12,756 nt of DNA, taken from the NCBI GenBank assembly GCA_903949225.1, contig CAJAYZ010000095.1, positions 1 through 12,756 of the forward strand, written 5' to 3'. Shown in pieces: positions 5,673-12,756 of the stretch. Origin of the DNA: an uncultured Planctomycetaceae bacterium. GTDB taxonomy: Bacteria > Planctomycetota > Planctomycetia > Pirellulales > UBA1268. Under the pieces are notes generated by a model. The model worked only from the letters and a program-made list of their open reading frames with translations, did not search any database and had not been told where the DNA came from. The translations under genes were made by a program, and so were the position numbers. Positions within the stretch are counted from its first letter, which is position 1, and the number at the start of each line of letters is the position of its first letter.

Positions 5673-7535
5673 ATGTCACGGCGATGCTCCGACGATGCTC
5701 CAGACCTCCGGTTGCCGGGTCGCCTCCTCCCCTGGCCGAAGCCTGCCGGGCGGATGCTCGCCGCAGTCGGGCCCACTTCGCGGTGCTTGGCCACCTTCCT
5801 GCTCCTCGCCCTGCTGCTTGCCGGCGCGCAGCGCTCCGCCCGTGCCGGCGGCGGGCCTGAGAACGTGATGCTCGTCGTCAATGCCGCAAGCCCCGCGAGC
5901 ATCGAGGTTGCCAACGCCTGGATCACGCTCCGCAACATCCCTCCGATCAATGTGTTCATGCTCCCCTGGGAAGGGAGCCGGGAGTCGATCCCGATCGGCA
6001 CATTCCGGGAGGAGATCCTCCGCCCGATCCTCCAGGCGATCGACGGCCGGCGGCTGTCGTCGCAGATCGACCAGCTCGTCTACTCCACCGACTTTCCCTG
6101 GCGGATCGACTTCACGGATGAGCTCCCCGCGCCATTGGTCGGCAAGGACAACTTCCCGTCCGCATCGCTCACCGGGCTCTCGACGCAGTATGCCGCCGTC
6201 CTGTCGCGCCAGCCGACCTACCTCGAGGTCGGCAGCAACCGCTACTGGCGGCCGCTTTCCGACGACGGCATTCCTCGCGAGACCCAGGGATTCCGGTCGT
6301 GGTACGGATGGGGGGCGGCAGGTGAATTGCTCGAGGCGGGTGGGCCACGCTACCTCCTCTCGACCATGCTCGGCGTCACCAACGGCAACGGAAACACCGT
6401 CGCTGAAGTGGTGTCTGGGCTGGCGACCGCCGCCGCGGCAGACGGCACGCGGCCGCTCGGCACGATCTACCTCGCCGTCAACAAGGACGTGCGCTCGACG
6501 ACGCGCAGCCGTGACTTCAACGCGATCGTCCGCGAGCTCGCCCGCCTTGGCGTTCAGGGGGAGCTGTTCGAGGGAACGCTGCCAGTGAGGAAGAAGGATG
6601 TCGCCGGACTGATGACCGGGACGCCGAACTTCGTCTGGGACAAGGCCGCAAGCACCATCGTGCCCGGCGCGATCTGCGAGAATCTCACGAGCTTCGGCGG
6701 GATCTTCACCGCGAACACCGGCCAGACAAGCCTCGCCGAGTTCATCCGCTCAGGCGCTGCGGGGTCGAGCGGGACGATCATCGAGCCCTTCGCCCTTCAG
6801 GACAAGTTTCCCCACCCCTCGATCCATGTCCACTATGCCCGTGGTGCCTGCCTGGCTGAGGCCTTCTATCAATCGATTCGCTGTCCCTACCAAATCCTTG
6901 TTGTCGGCGATCCACTCTGTCAGCCGTGGGGGATGATCCCCAGGATCACGGCGACCATCGCCTCCGATTCCTCGGCACTGGAGTCGGGGAGAGTGCTCGC
7001 AGGAAAGGTGTGGATCGAGCCAGTCGGCCAAGTCCCGAAGCACGCCCACGCCACCCCCGAGGGAAAGTCGGTGCGCGTCGATCGGTTCGAGTTCTTCGTC
7101 GATGGCGTCCGCCACGGACAGTGCGCCGAGGGGGAGAGCCAGCAACTCGACACCACTGAACTCGCCGATGGCCACCACGAATTGCGCGTCGTCGGGATCT
7201 CGTCGTCGACGGTGGAGACCCAGGGCCGGCTCATTGTCCGCTTCACGGCCGCCAACCACGGCCGCACGCTCGCGCTCGGCGTCACGCCGGAGCGGGTGAG
7301 AGCCAACGGCACGGTGCGCGTGAGCGTCGCCGGCAAGGGTCTCGAGGGGGTGACGCTGTTCTGCAACGGGCGCGTCATCGGCCGCACGACCGGCCCCGAG
7401 GCGACCGTTGAGGTGCCGGCCGACGTGCTTGGCGTCGGGAAGGTGACGATCCGGGCGACAGGCCGCGCCGGTTTCGGCATCGCCAACACGGTCAACGCCG
7501 AACCGGTGACGATCGACGTCCTGCCGATGAACTAA
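5673..7535 (+). CDS. TIGR03790-family exported protein with Ig-like C-terminus
   Basis: The 620-residue protein begins with a long N-region and a hydrophobic signal core (residues about 38-52) ending SARA-GGG. The TIGR03790 part spans about 60-422: NVMLVVNAASPASIEVANAW, an Asn-Ile-Pro-Pro-Ile-Asn-Val step, DQLVYSTDFP, RYLLSTMLG, ENLTSFGGIF, SGAAGSSGTIIEPF and VVGDPLCQPW. The family is widespread in planctomycetes and has no known function. The Gly-Asp-Pro near its end and the alternating strand pattern resemble gingipain-like C25 (clan CD) folds, but no clear His/Cys catalytic pair is seen, so enzymatic activity is unproven. Residues about 465-620 look like two Ig-like beta domains (RFEFFVDG, LADGHHELRVVG, then TPERVRANGTVRVSV). 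The ATG at 5673 has GGGGA upstream; a start at 5754 would give a shorter signal peptide. The gene stands alone between divergent and convergent neighbours. Confidence 0.85.
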   Translation: MSRRCSDDAPDLRLPGRLLPWPKPAGRMLAAVGPTSRCLATFLLLALLLAGAQRSARAGGGPENVMLVVNAASPASIEVANAWITLRNIPPINVFMLPWEGSRESIPIGTFREEILRPILQAIDGRRLSSQIDQLVYSTDFPWRIDFTDELPAPLVGKDNFPSASLTGLSTQYAAVLSRQPTYLEVGSNRYWRPLSDDGIPRETQGFRSWYGWGAAGELLEAGGPRYLLSTMLGVTNGNGNTVAEVVSGLATAAAADGTRPLGTIYLAVNKDVRSTTRSRDFNAIVRELARLGVQGELFEGTLPVRKKDVAGLMTGTPNFVWDKAASTIVPGAICENLTSFGGIFTANTGQTSLAEFIRSGAAGSSGTIIEPFALQDKFPHPSIHVHYARGACLAEAFYQSIRCPYQILVVGDPLCQPWGMIPRITATIASDSSALESGRVLAGKVWIEPVGQVPKHAHATPEGKSVRVDRFEFFVDGVRHGQCAEGESQQLDTTELADGHHELRVVGISSSTVETQGRLIVRFTAANHGRTLALGVTPERVRANGTVRVSVAGKGLEGVTLFCNGRVIGRTTGPEATVEVPADVLGVGKVTIRATGRAGFGIANTVNAEPVTIDVLPMN

Positions 7536-7596
7536 CTGCCCGGAGGCTGCCCGGAGGCTGCCCGGAGGCTGCCCGGAGGCTGCCCGGAGGCTACCC
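7536..7596. repeat. five 11-bp tandem repeats plus partial sixth
   Basis: CTGCCCGGAGG is repeated exactly five times (7536-7590), starting at the base after the TAA of the TIGR03790 gene. CTACCC at 7591-7596 is a degenerate start of a sixth copy. The identical copies point to recent expansion by slippage. It is followed at once by the inverted-repeat element at 7600. Confidence 0.95.
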
Positions 7597-7599
7597 TTG

Positions 7600-7716
7600 C
7601 TGTCCGTGGAAAAAGTCATCCATGACCTTTTTCCACTCAGGACATCACCGAAAAAGCCAAGGTTTTTCGTGGATGTCGGCCGCCGGTGCGGTCAGGGATG
7701 GCTTTTCCACGGACAG
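7600..7716. repeat. 117-bp nested inverted-repeat element, possible bidirectional terminator
   Basis: CTGTCCGTGGAAAA (7600-7613) and its exact complement (7703-7716) bound the element. Inside are three hairpins. First, GTGGAAAAA + GTCAT (7606-7619) against ATGAC + TTTTTCCAC (7622-7636) with one bulged base. Second, GACATCACCGAAAAA (7641-7655) against TTTTTCGTGGATGTC (7663-7677), with two mismatches and loop GCCAAGG. Third, GGCCGC (7678-7683) against GCGGTC (7688-7693), with one G-T pair. The second and third hairpins have the same order and the same loop core as the 129-bp repeats at 12400. The element fills the space between two convergent genes, so a role in ending transcription both ways is plausible. 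A MITE-like mobile origin is the alternative. No coding frame here is credible. Confidence 0.8.
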
Positions 7717-8355
7717 TCAGGTGGCAGCGAGGTGATCGGTGTCGTTGAAGCGGTGGAGCACCGGCCCGGGCCACTCGAGCACCGTCAGTGACGCGTTGGC
7801 CAGCGCCGGGAGCTTCGTGAACGGCCGCATCGCCGCCACCGCGAGCACCGGATGGGCGGGGCCAAGAAGGCTGCCGAGCGCCGCGGTGAGGATGCCGCCG
7901 TGGGCCACGACGATCATCGAGGGAACGTCGCGGGCGGCGAGCTTCTCGAGCATCGCACGACCGCGGGCAGCCAAGTCGGTCCGCGATTCGCCGCCGGGGA
8001 TCCGATAGTCGACGTCGCCACTCCGCCAACTGGCGACCGCCTCCGGGAAGAGGAGCTCGAGATCGGCCCAGAGATGCCCTTGGAAGACGCCGGCGTGGAG
8101 TTCGCGGAGATCGTCCTCGATCTGAAGGGGCCGATCGATGCGTCCAGCGATCGCGGCCGCCGTGTCCCGAGCGCGGCGGAGTGGGCTTGTCCAGATCTCG
8201 GTGACAGGGTTCACGGCATGGATCGATGCGGCCCACGCCGCCACTTCCTCGGCCTGCCGACGGCCCAACTCGGAGAGCGCGACATCCTCCTGCCCCTGAA
8301 CGCGCTCCTCGACGTTGGAGACGCTCTGCCCGTGCCGCACGAGATACTGCAGCAT
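7717..8355 (-). CDS. histidine phosphatase (phosphoglycerate mutase-like)
   Basis: This 212-residue cytoplasmic protein belongs to the histidine phosphatase superfamily (branch 1). The phospho-acceptor H8 lies in LVRHGQSVSN, R60 in TSPLRRAR, E85 in LRELHAG, and the second His H152 in VVAHGG, so the catalytic set is complete. The length suits the phosphatases acting on small phosphoesters (GpmB, CobC, fructose-bisphosphatase-like); the substrate cannot be read from sequence. The ATG at 8353-8355 starts the conserved strand directly and lies 7 bp after the stop of the thioredoxin-protease gene, without a Shine-Dalgarno, so coupled translation is likely. The frame is open further upstream but no start codon there gives a sensible N-terminus. 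The stop adjoins the inverted-repeat element that ends at 7716. Confidence 0.9.
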   Translation of the reverse strand: MLQYLVRHGQSVSNVEERVQGQEDVALSELGRRQAEEVAAWAASIHAVNPVTEIWTSPLRRARDTAAAIAGRIDRPLQIEDDLRELHAGVFQGHLWADLELLFPEAVASWRSGDVDYRIPGGESRTDLAARGRAMLEKLAARDVPSMIVVAHGGILTAALGSLLGPAHPVLAVAAMRPFTKLPALANASLTVLEWPGPVLHRFNDTDHLAAT

Positions 8356-8362
8356 GGGATGA

Positions 8363-10003
8363 CTAACGGGGGGAGATCGCGGGGACGGCCGCGGCCCTGG
8401 CGGCCTCACCGGCCGGCAACGGGGCCGGCAGGGCACGGCCGCCGTGCGTCTGCGAGAGCTTATCGACGAACGCCCGGCTCGACCCCTGGAGCACGTACAC
8501 CTCGCTTGAATCCTGCGGCGCCCCGTGGGGGCGGACGATGCAGATCACCTCTGCCTTGCCACCGTGCTGCCGGATCTGATCGACGAGGGCCTGCTCGCCG
8601 GCGGAGAGGGCCCCGGCGGCGCTTGATTCGGTCGAGCCGGTCGGGAGGGCGTCGGCTCGGTCGCGGCGGTCGAACGACACCGACGGCATCTGCGCCGGCA
8701 TCGCAGGGAGATCGGCAGCGGCCACGGCCGCCACGGCGTTGCTGGGATACGAACTGCGGTAGACGAAGGAGAGGCCCGACTCGTCGAGCTGTTCGTGGAT
8801 CGACGGGAGCGCCGCGAACAACCCTTCGTTGTCGGTCGGATCGGCCGCATTGCAGACGCCAATGAGCGTTCCGTCGGTGCCGAACAGTCCGCCGCCGCTG
8901 CGCCCCTGCACCGGCTGGCCGGCGACCTGGACGTTGGGGGGCCCGAGATACTTGTCGACCGCGGTCACGCGGCTGTGGTGGATCGTCGGATCTTGTCCGC
9001 CGTTGCAGCCGACCGTGACAACGGGCTCCCCTGTTGCGGTCGCGCGATCGATTCCACCGACACGCACCGGCTCGATCGTGGCATCGGTGAAAATGCTGAC
9101 CAGCGCCAGATCCCGCTTCAGATCCCAGGCGATCAGCTGCCCGGCCAGCCCGCGCTCGCCGCGGGGAGAGAAGAGATCGACCTCGACGCGTCCCTTGCCG
9201 GCCGAGTCGCGGAAGATGTGGCCACAGGTGAGGATCAGCGCCTCCCCCTGACGGCAATCGATCACCGTCCCGGTGCCGAGCGACACGCCATCAGCCCCCG
9301 CGACCCGGAGGCGGGCGGTGGCCGAAAGCAATCTTGCCTCGAGTGCCTGCCGGGCAGCAGGGTCGAGCGGTGGCGCGCCGGCGGGGAGCGGCCGAGGCTG
9401 ACGCGGGGCCTCGGTGAGCGAGCGTGGATCGGGCCGTGGCGGTGCCTGGAGGGGGGAGGCCGTCGGGGGCCCGACGACCGTCGCGGGAATCGTCGGCAGC
9501 GCACGGGGCGCGGCTTCGAGAGCCAGCGGCGCATCGACCGGACGGGCCGGGACGGGGATCCCGGGCACGGGGGACGCTCCCGTCGCCGCAGGCATTGCCC
9601 GGGCTCCGGCTGGGCCGGCAGCGGGGCGGCTCTTGGCGAGCAAGCGTTCAAGCTCGACCCGCGTCGTCGCCCCGTTGATACGATCGACTTCCTCACCCTT
9701 GACGAGCAGCACGTAGCAGGGGACGCCGGTGACCGCGAAGCGACGGACGAGGTCCCCTTCTCGATCGACATCGACATGGCGGACGATCCAACCCGCCGCG
9801 GCGACTTCGTCGACCAGCGGAGCCATCGATCGGCAGGGGCCGCACCAGGAAGCGGTGAAATCGAGAAGCATGACGTCGGTGGGAGCGACCGGGGCACTCG
9901 AGGCAGGGGCAGTCGGGGGCGCGGCAGCCAGAGATGCGGCCAGCGCCGACAAGCCCGCCAGGGAGAGCACAGCCCACGCGGCGGCGCGGAGGAACAACTT
10001 CAT
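8363..10003 (-). CDS. secreted thioredoxin / trypsin-like protease fusion
   Basis: The 546-residue protein has a signal peptide (residues 1 to about 25). A thioredoxin domain (about 42-125) follows, with the active site WCGPC at 53-57 and the cis-Pro in TGVP (92-95). A Pro/Ala-rich linker runs over about 128-215. A trypsin-like serine protease domain (about 225-415) has the triad H262 in LTCGHIF, D298 in RDLAL and S369 in GRSGGGLF. The C-terminal tail (about 425-546) is Ala/Pro-rich with a short strand-forming patch (KAEVICIVRPHG). All catalytic residues are present in both domains, so thiol-disulfide exchange and proteolysis are both possible, presumably in the periplasm. Substrates are unknown; quality control of exported proteins is an inference. 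GGAG eight bases before the ATG at 10001-10003 supports the start. The phosphatase gene follows by 7 bp, probably as one operon. Confidence 0.9.
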   Translation of the reverse strand: MKLFLRAAAWAVLSLAGLSALAASLAAAPPTAPASSAPVAPTDVMLLDFTASWCGPCRSMAPLVDEVAAAGWIVRHVDVDREGDLVRRFAVTGVPCYVLLVKGEEVDRINGATTRVELERLLAKSRPAAGPAGARAMPAATGASPVPGIPVPARPVDAPLALEAAPRALPTIPATVVGPPTASPLQAPPRPDPRSLTEAPRQPRPLPAGAPPLDPAARQALEARLLSATARLRVAGADGVSLGTGTVIDCRQGEALILTCGHIFRDSAGKGRVEVDLFSPRGERGLAGQLIAWDLKRDLALVSIFTDATIEPVRVGGIDRATATGEPVVTVGCNGGQDPTIHHSRVTAVDKYLGPPNVQVAGQPVQGRSGGGLFGTDGTLIGVCNAADPTDNEGLFAALPSIHEQLDESGLSFVYRSSYPSNAVAAVAAADLPAMPAQMPSVSFDRRDRADALPTGSTESSAAGALSAGEQALVDQIRQHGGKAEVICIVRPHGAPQDSSEVYVLQGSSRAFVDKLSQTHGGRALPAPLPAGEAARAAAVPAISPR

Positions 10004-10284
10004 CCGTGGCTCCGTGGTCTTTTGACGGTTCGGTGGCGGCGTCGGGAGGATCCGGGCTCAAACGGGCCCGGCCGGACTTCGGGGCGGGATACTGCCGGGG
10101 CATCCCCCGGCGGGCAAGGCCACTTTCACGTTCGAGCGGTCTGCGGAGGCTTCCCAAGTCGCCCCGATTGCTGCGCCGTTTCCCCCTTCGCTCAGCCCTT
10201 CCTACAATTCCGTCTCGCTCCTCACCGGACGCCCGCCGTACGCTCCCCGTCTCCTTCGTCACTCCCTCCCTGCGCCTGCCCACC
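10004..10284. promoter_or_regulatory. divergent intergenic region with candidate metG -10 and a hairpin
   Basis: The 281 bases separate the starts of the thioredoxin-protease gene (minus) and metG (plus). TACAAT at 10203-10208 is a good -10 hexamer for metG but lacks a convincing -35 at 17 bases. GCCGGGG (10094-10100) and CCCCGGC (10105-10111) form a perfect 7-bp hairpin with loop CATC, which could be an operator or an RNA structure in the minus-strand leader. I see no T-box features (no stem I or UGGN-type bulge), and no recognisable ribosome site precedes the metG ATG. Confidence 0.35.
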
Positions 10285-12384
10285 ATGAATGCCCCGACAC
10301 GCCGCCGGATCCTCGTGACCTCGGCGCTCCCCTATGCCAACGGGCAGATCCACCTCGGGCACCTCGTCGAGTACATCCAGACGGACATCTTCGTCCGCTT
10401 CCAAAAGCTCCGCGGCCACGAGGCTGTCTATCTTTGCGCTGACGACACCCACGGCACGGCAATCATGATCCGGGCTCGGGCAGAGGGGCGCTCCGAACGC
10501 CAGCTGATCGCGGCGATGCGCGAGGATCATCTCGCCGACTTCGCCGGCTTCCGGATCGAGTTCGACCATTACGGCAGCACCGACAGCGATGCCAACCGGC
10601 GCCTCTGCGGCGAGATCTGGCGGAGCCTGCGTGACAAGGGGCTCGTCGTCAGCCGCGACGTCAAGCAGCTCTTCGATCCGAAGGCAGGGGTGTTCCTCGC
10701 CGACCGCTTCGTCCGCGGCACCTGCCCGCGCTGCAAGGCGGCTGACCAATACGGCGACGCCTGCGAGAAGTGCAACGCCACCTACTCGCCAGCCGATCTC
10801 GTCGATCCCGTCAGCACCCTTTCCGGCGCGACCCCCGAAATCCGCTCGGCCGAGCATCTCTTCGTCCAACTCGAGCCGATGCAGGGCTTCCTCCGCGAAT
10901 GGACGAAGGACTCCGGGGCCCTCGACCCGCGGATCGCCAACTACCTCACCGGCCATTTCCTCGGCGAGCCACTCCGCGACTGGGACATCTCCCGCCCGGC
11001 CCCCTACTTCGGCTTCGAGATCCCCGATGCGCCGGGCCATTACTGGTATGTGTGGTTTGACGCGCCGGTCGGCTACATCGCCGCCACCGACGAGTGGTCG
11101 GCGGCCCAGGGGGGCTCCTGGAAGGCGTGGTGGCACCGCGGCGGCACCAACGAACCGGCCGCTGAGATCCACCACTTCATCGGCAAGGACATCACCTACT
11201 TCCACACCCTCTTCTGGCCGGCGATGCTCGAAGCGGCCGGGCTTGTCCTGCCGACGAAGGTGCGGATCCACGGCTTTCTCACCGTCAACGGCGAGAAGAT
11301 GTCGAAGAGCCGCGGCACCTTCCTCTTGGCGCGGACCTACCTCGACCACCTCGATCCTGCCTGCCTCCGCTATTACTATGCGGCGAAGCTCTCCGGCGAC
11401 ATCGACGACATCGACCTCAACCTCGAGGACTTCGCCGCCAAGGTGAATTCCGACCTCGTCGGCAAGGTGGTGAACCTCGCCAGCCGGACAGCGCGGTGGC
11501 TCGAGGGAACAGGGCTGTCGGAGACCTATCCCAACGACGGCGGACTGTTCGCCCAAGGGGCCCTCGACGGCGCCGAGATCGCCGCTGCCTACGACGACTG
11601 CGACTTCGCTCGCGCCATGCGGCTGGTGATGGCGGCCGCCGACAGGGCCAACGCCTACGTCGATGCCGAGCAGCCCTGGAAGCTCGCCAAGGCGGGCCCC
11701 GAATCGGCCGAGAAGCTCCGCGACGTCGCCACCGTGGCGTTGAATCTCTTCCGCCAGATCGTCGTCTACCTGACGCCGGTGCTGCCGGAATTGTCTGCCG
11801 AGACCGGCGCACTCGTCGGTGGCCCGATCCTTTCCTGGGAGGAATCGCGACACCCCCTCACCGGCGTGCCGGTCGCCCCGTTCAAGCCCCTTGCCCGCCG
11901 GGTCGAGGCGGCTCAACTCGAAGCCCTCGTCGCCGCCTCGAAGCCTGCGACTCCCCCTTCGGCCCCCTCTTCAGCCTCCTCCCCCTCTTCCTCCGGAAAC
12001 GCCTCCGTGACCGCCGATCCCACCGAGCCCCTCGCCGCCGAGCCCCTCGCCCCCCAGTGCACGATCGACGACTTTGCGAAGGTCGATCTCCGCGTGGCGC
12101 GGATCCTCGCTGCCGAGGAGGTGCCGGAAGCAAAGAAGCTCCTCAAGCTCACCGTCGGCCTGGGCGGCGAGGAACGGCGGACGGTGTTCGCCGGCATCAA
12201 GGGCTTTCATGATCCGGCGGCGCTCGTGGGACGACTCGTGGTCGTCGTCGCCAACCTCGCCCCGCGGCAGATGAAGTTCGGCTTGAGCGAGGGAATGGTG
12301 GTGGCCGCCAGTGGCACTGGCGCCACAGGCGTCTATCTCCTCTCCCCCGATTCAGGCGCCCTGCCGGGCATGCGACTGCACTGA
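10285..12384 (+). CDS. metG: methionyl-tRNA synthetase with C-terminal tRNA-binding domain
   Basis: MetG charges tRNA-Met with methionine in the cytoplasm. The 699-residue protein has the class I signature HLGH at 23-26 and KMSKS at 338-342. A zinc knuckle with CPRC (147-150) and CEKC (160-163) places it with the E. coli-type (type 1) enzymes. FIGKDITYFHTLFWP (298-312) and the anticodon-binding helical domain (about 385-545) follow. A Pro/Ser/Ala-rich linker (about 551-590) leads to an OB-fold tRNA-binding domain (about 592-699; DFAKVDLRVARI, NLAPRQMKFGLSEGM). E. coli MetG has the same order in 677 residues. The ATG at 10285 is set by the conserved N-terminal strand; no Shine-Dalgarno precedes it. 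The TGA at 12382-12384 is followed within 16 bases by the 129-bp repeats. Confidence 0.97.
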   Translation: MNAPTRRRILVTSALPYANGQIHLGHLVEYIQTDIFVRFQKLRGHEAVYLCADDTHGTAIMIRARAEGRSERQLIAAMREDHLADFAGFRIEFDHYGSTDSDANRRLCGEIWRSLRDKGLVVSRDVKQLFDPKAGVFLADRFVRGTCPRCKAADQYGDACEKCNATYSPADLVDPVSTLSGATPEIRSAEHLFVQLEPMQGFLREWTKDSGALDPRIANYLTGHFLGEPLRDWDISRPAPYFGFEIPDAPGHYWYVWFDAPVGYIAATDEWSAAQGGSWKAWWHRGGTNEPAAEIHHFIGKDITYFHTLFWPAMLEAAGLVLPTKVRIHGFLTVNGEKMSKSRGTFLLARTYLDHLDPACLRYYYAAKLSGDIDDIDLNLEDFAAKVNSDLVGKVVNLASRTARWLEGTGLSETYPNDGGLFAQGALDGAEIAAAYDDCDFARAMRLVMAAADRANAYVDAEQPWKLAKAGPESAEKLRDVATVALNLFRQIVVYLTPVLPELSAETGALVGGPILSWEESRHPLTGVPVAPFKPLARRVEAAQLEALVAASKPATPPSAPSSASSPSSSGNASVTADPTEPLAAEPLAPQCTIDDFAKVDLRVARILAAEEVPEAKKLLKLTVGLGGEERRTVFAGIKGFHDPAALVGRLVVVVANLAPRQMKFGLSEGMVVAASGTGATGVYLLSPDSGALPGMRLH

Positions 12385-12399
12385 ATTAGGCAGGCCAGC

Positions 12400-12657
12400 C
12401 ACGGCCTGCTGACGGAAGCAATCCGGCTGCTTGTCAGCCGGAAAAACCAGTTCACTTGGGACTCCCCCAAAAAAGCCAAGGTTTTTGGGGGGAGTCAGCC
12501 GCCGCATCCGGCGGCGGGACATGCTTCTCACGGCCTGCTGACGGAAGCAATCCGGCTGCTTGTCAGCCGGAAAATCCAGTTCACTTGGGACTCCCCCAAA
12601 AAAGCCAAGGTTTTTTGGGGGAGTCAGCCGCCGCATCCGGCGGCGGGACATGCTTCT
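12400..12657. repeat. two tandem 129-bp repeats with three hairpins each
   Basis: Unit 1 (12400-12528) and unit 2 (12529-12657) differ at two positions; 12 bases of a third copy follow (12658-12669). In unit 1 the hairpins are CCGGCTG/CAGCCGG (12423-12429/12435-12441), GACTCCCCCAAAAAA against TTTTTGGGGGGAGTC (12460-12474/12482-12496, loop GCCAAGG, one mismatch), and GCCGCCG/CGGCGGC (12498-12504/12509-12515). In unit 2 the middle hairpin (12589-12603/12611-12625) is a perfect 15-bp stem. The repeats lie right after metG, so they may form its 3' end. The minus strand is open through them (129 is a multiple of three), but the product is a repeated Arg/Pro-rich peptide with no domain, so I do not call it a gene. 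Confidence 0.95.
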
Positions 12658-12710
12658 CACGGCCTGCTGGTCGGCGCGGGATGGGCCGCTGCGGGGTGCG
12701 CTGCGGTAAG

Positions 12711-12756
12711 ATGAAGAGTGTTCGACGCCCGCATCGCACGATCCTCGCCCGGGCAC
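12711..12756 (+). CDS. possible start of a gene cut by the window end
   Basis: An ATG at 12711 opens a frame (MKSVRRPHRTILARA) that runs off the window. The basic N-terminus followed by hydrophobic residues could begin a signal peptide. No Shine-Dalgarno is seen. The alternative is that TAAGAT (12707-12712) is a -10 hexamer with an upstream TG (12702-12703) and that the gene starts further on. The stretch 12670-12710 shows nothing else. Confidence 0.2.
   Translation, partial: MKSVRRPHRTILARA

Noticed and set aside
6750..7619. Minus-strand frame opposite the TIGR03790 gene, with repeated N-terminal peptide
   Set aside because: The repeated peptide is only the translation of the 11-bp array, and the rest is antisense composition.
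10004..10284. T-box or other riboswitch ahead of metG
   Set aside because: No T-box sequence, specifier stem or terminator/antiterminator pair is seen; only one short GC hairpin far from the start.
10222..11916. 564-codon minus-strand frame opposite metG
   Set aside because: metG is unambiguous from HLGH, KMSKS and the zinc knuckle; the reverse frame has no recognisable domain.
12400..12669. CRISPR array
   Set aside because: There are only two units, identical along their whole 129 bp with no unique spacers.
12352..12756. Open minus-strand frame of 134 codons through the 129-bp repeats
   Set aside because: It is open because the repeat length is a multiple of three. The product is a duplicated Arg/Pro-rich peptide without a domain, it overlaps the end of metG, and the DNA is better explained by its hairpins.

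Overview
The window is GC-rich, gene-dense DNA with few Shine-Dalgarno sequences. It carries a TIGR03790-type exported protein, a one-helix/coiled-coil protein of a form common in planctomycetes, an apolipoprotein N-acyltransferase, a type-1 methionyl-tRNA synthetase and long-linker exported proteins. Together these point to a Planctomycetota chromosome, probably Pirellulales-like. This placement is inferred from gene content, not from a search. I see no phage, IS, CRISPR, tRNA or rRNA.

Layout. (1) Positions 115-5417, minus strand: an exported M28/glutaminyl-cyclase-like hydrolase, a small lipoyl-fold protein without the modifiable lysine (4-bp stop/start overlap), Lnt (39 bp further), a one-helix coiled-coil protein with its own candidate promoter, a 48-residue membrane miniprotein, and an MtfA-like M90 zinc peptidase. 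(2) Positions 5673-7535, plus strand: a TIGR03790 protein with Ig-like C-terminal repeats, divergent from the M28 gene. (3) Positions 7536-7716: a convergent intergenic region with five 11-bp tandem repeats and a set of nested inverted repeats. (4) Positions 7717-10003, minus strand: a secreted thioredoxin/trypsin-like fusion and a histidine phosphatase 7 bp downstream of it. (5) Positions 10285-12384, plus strand: metG with a C-terminal tRNA-binding domain. (6) Positions 12385-12756: two tandem 129-bp repeats, each with three hairpins, then possibly the start of another gene.

Most gene products act at the envelope. Lnt finishes lipoproteins. The M28-like hydrolase, the TIGR03790 protein and the thioredoxin-protease fusion carry signal peptides. 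The coiled-coil protein and the miniprotein are inner-membrane anchored. MetG and the phosphatase are cytoplasmic housekeeping or metabolic enzymes.

The strongest candidates for something undescribed are: a hairpin element found after two different genes, which keeps the core AAAAAGCCAAGGTTTTT while the outer stem changes on both sides; five phased ATCA-type repeats in front of mtfA; the lysine-less lipoyl protein between the M28 gene and lnt; the thioredoxin-trypsin fusion; and a large insert between two catalytic residues of Lnt.
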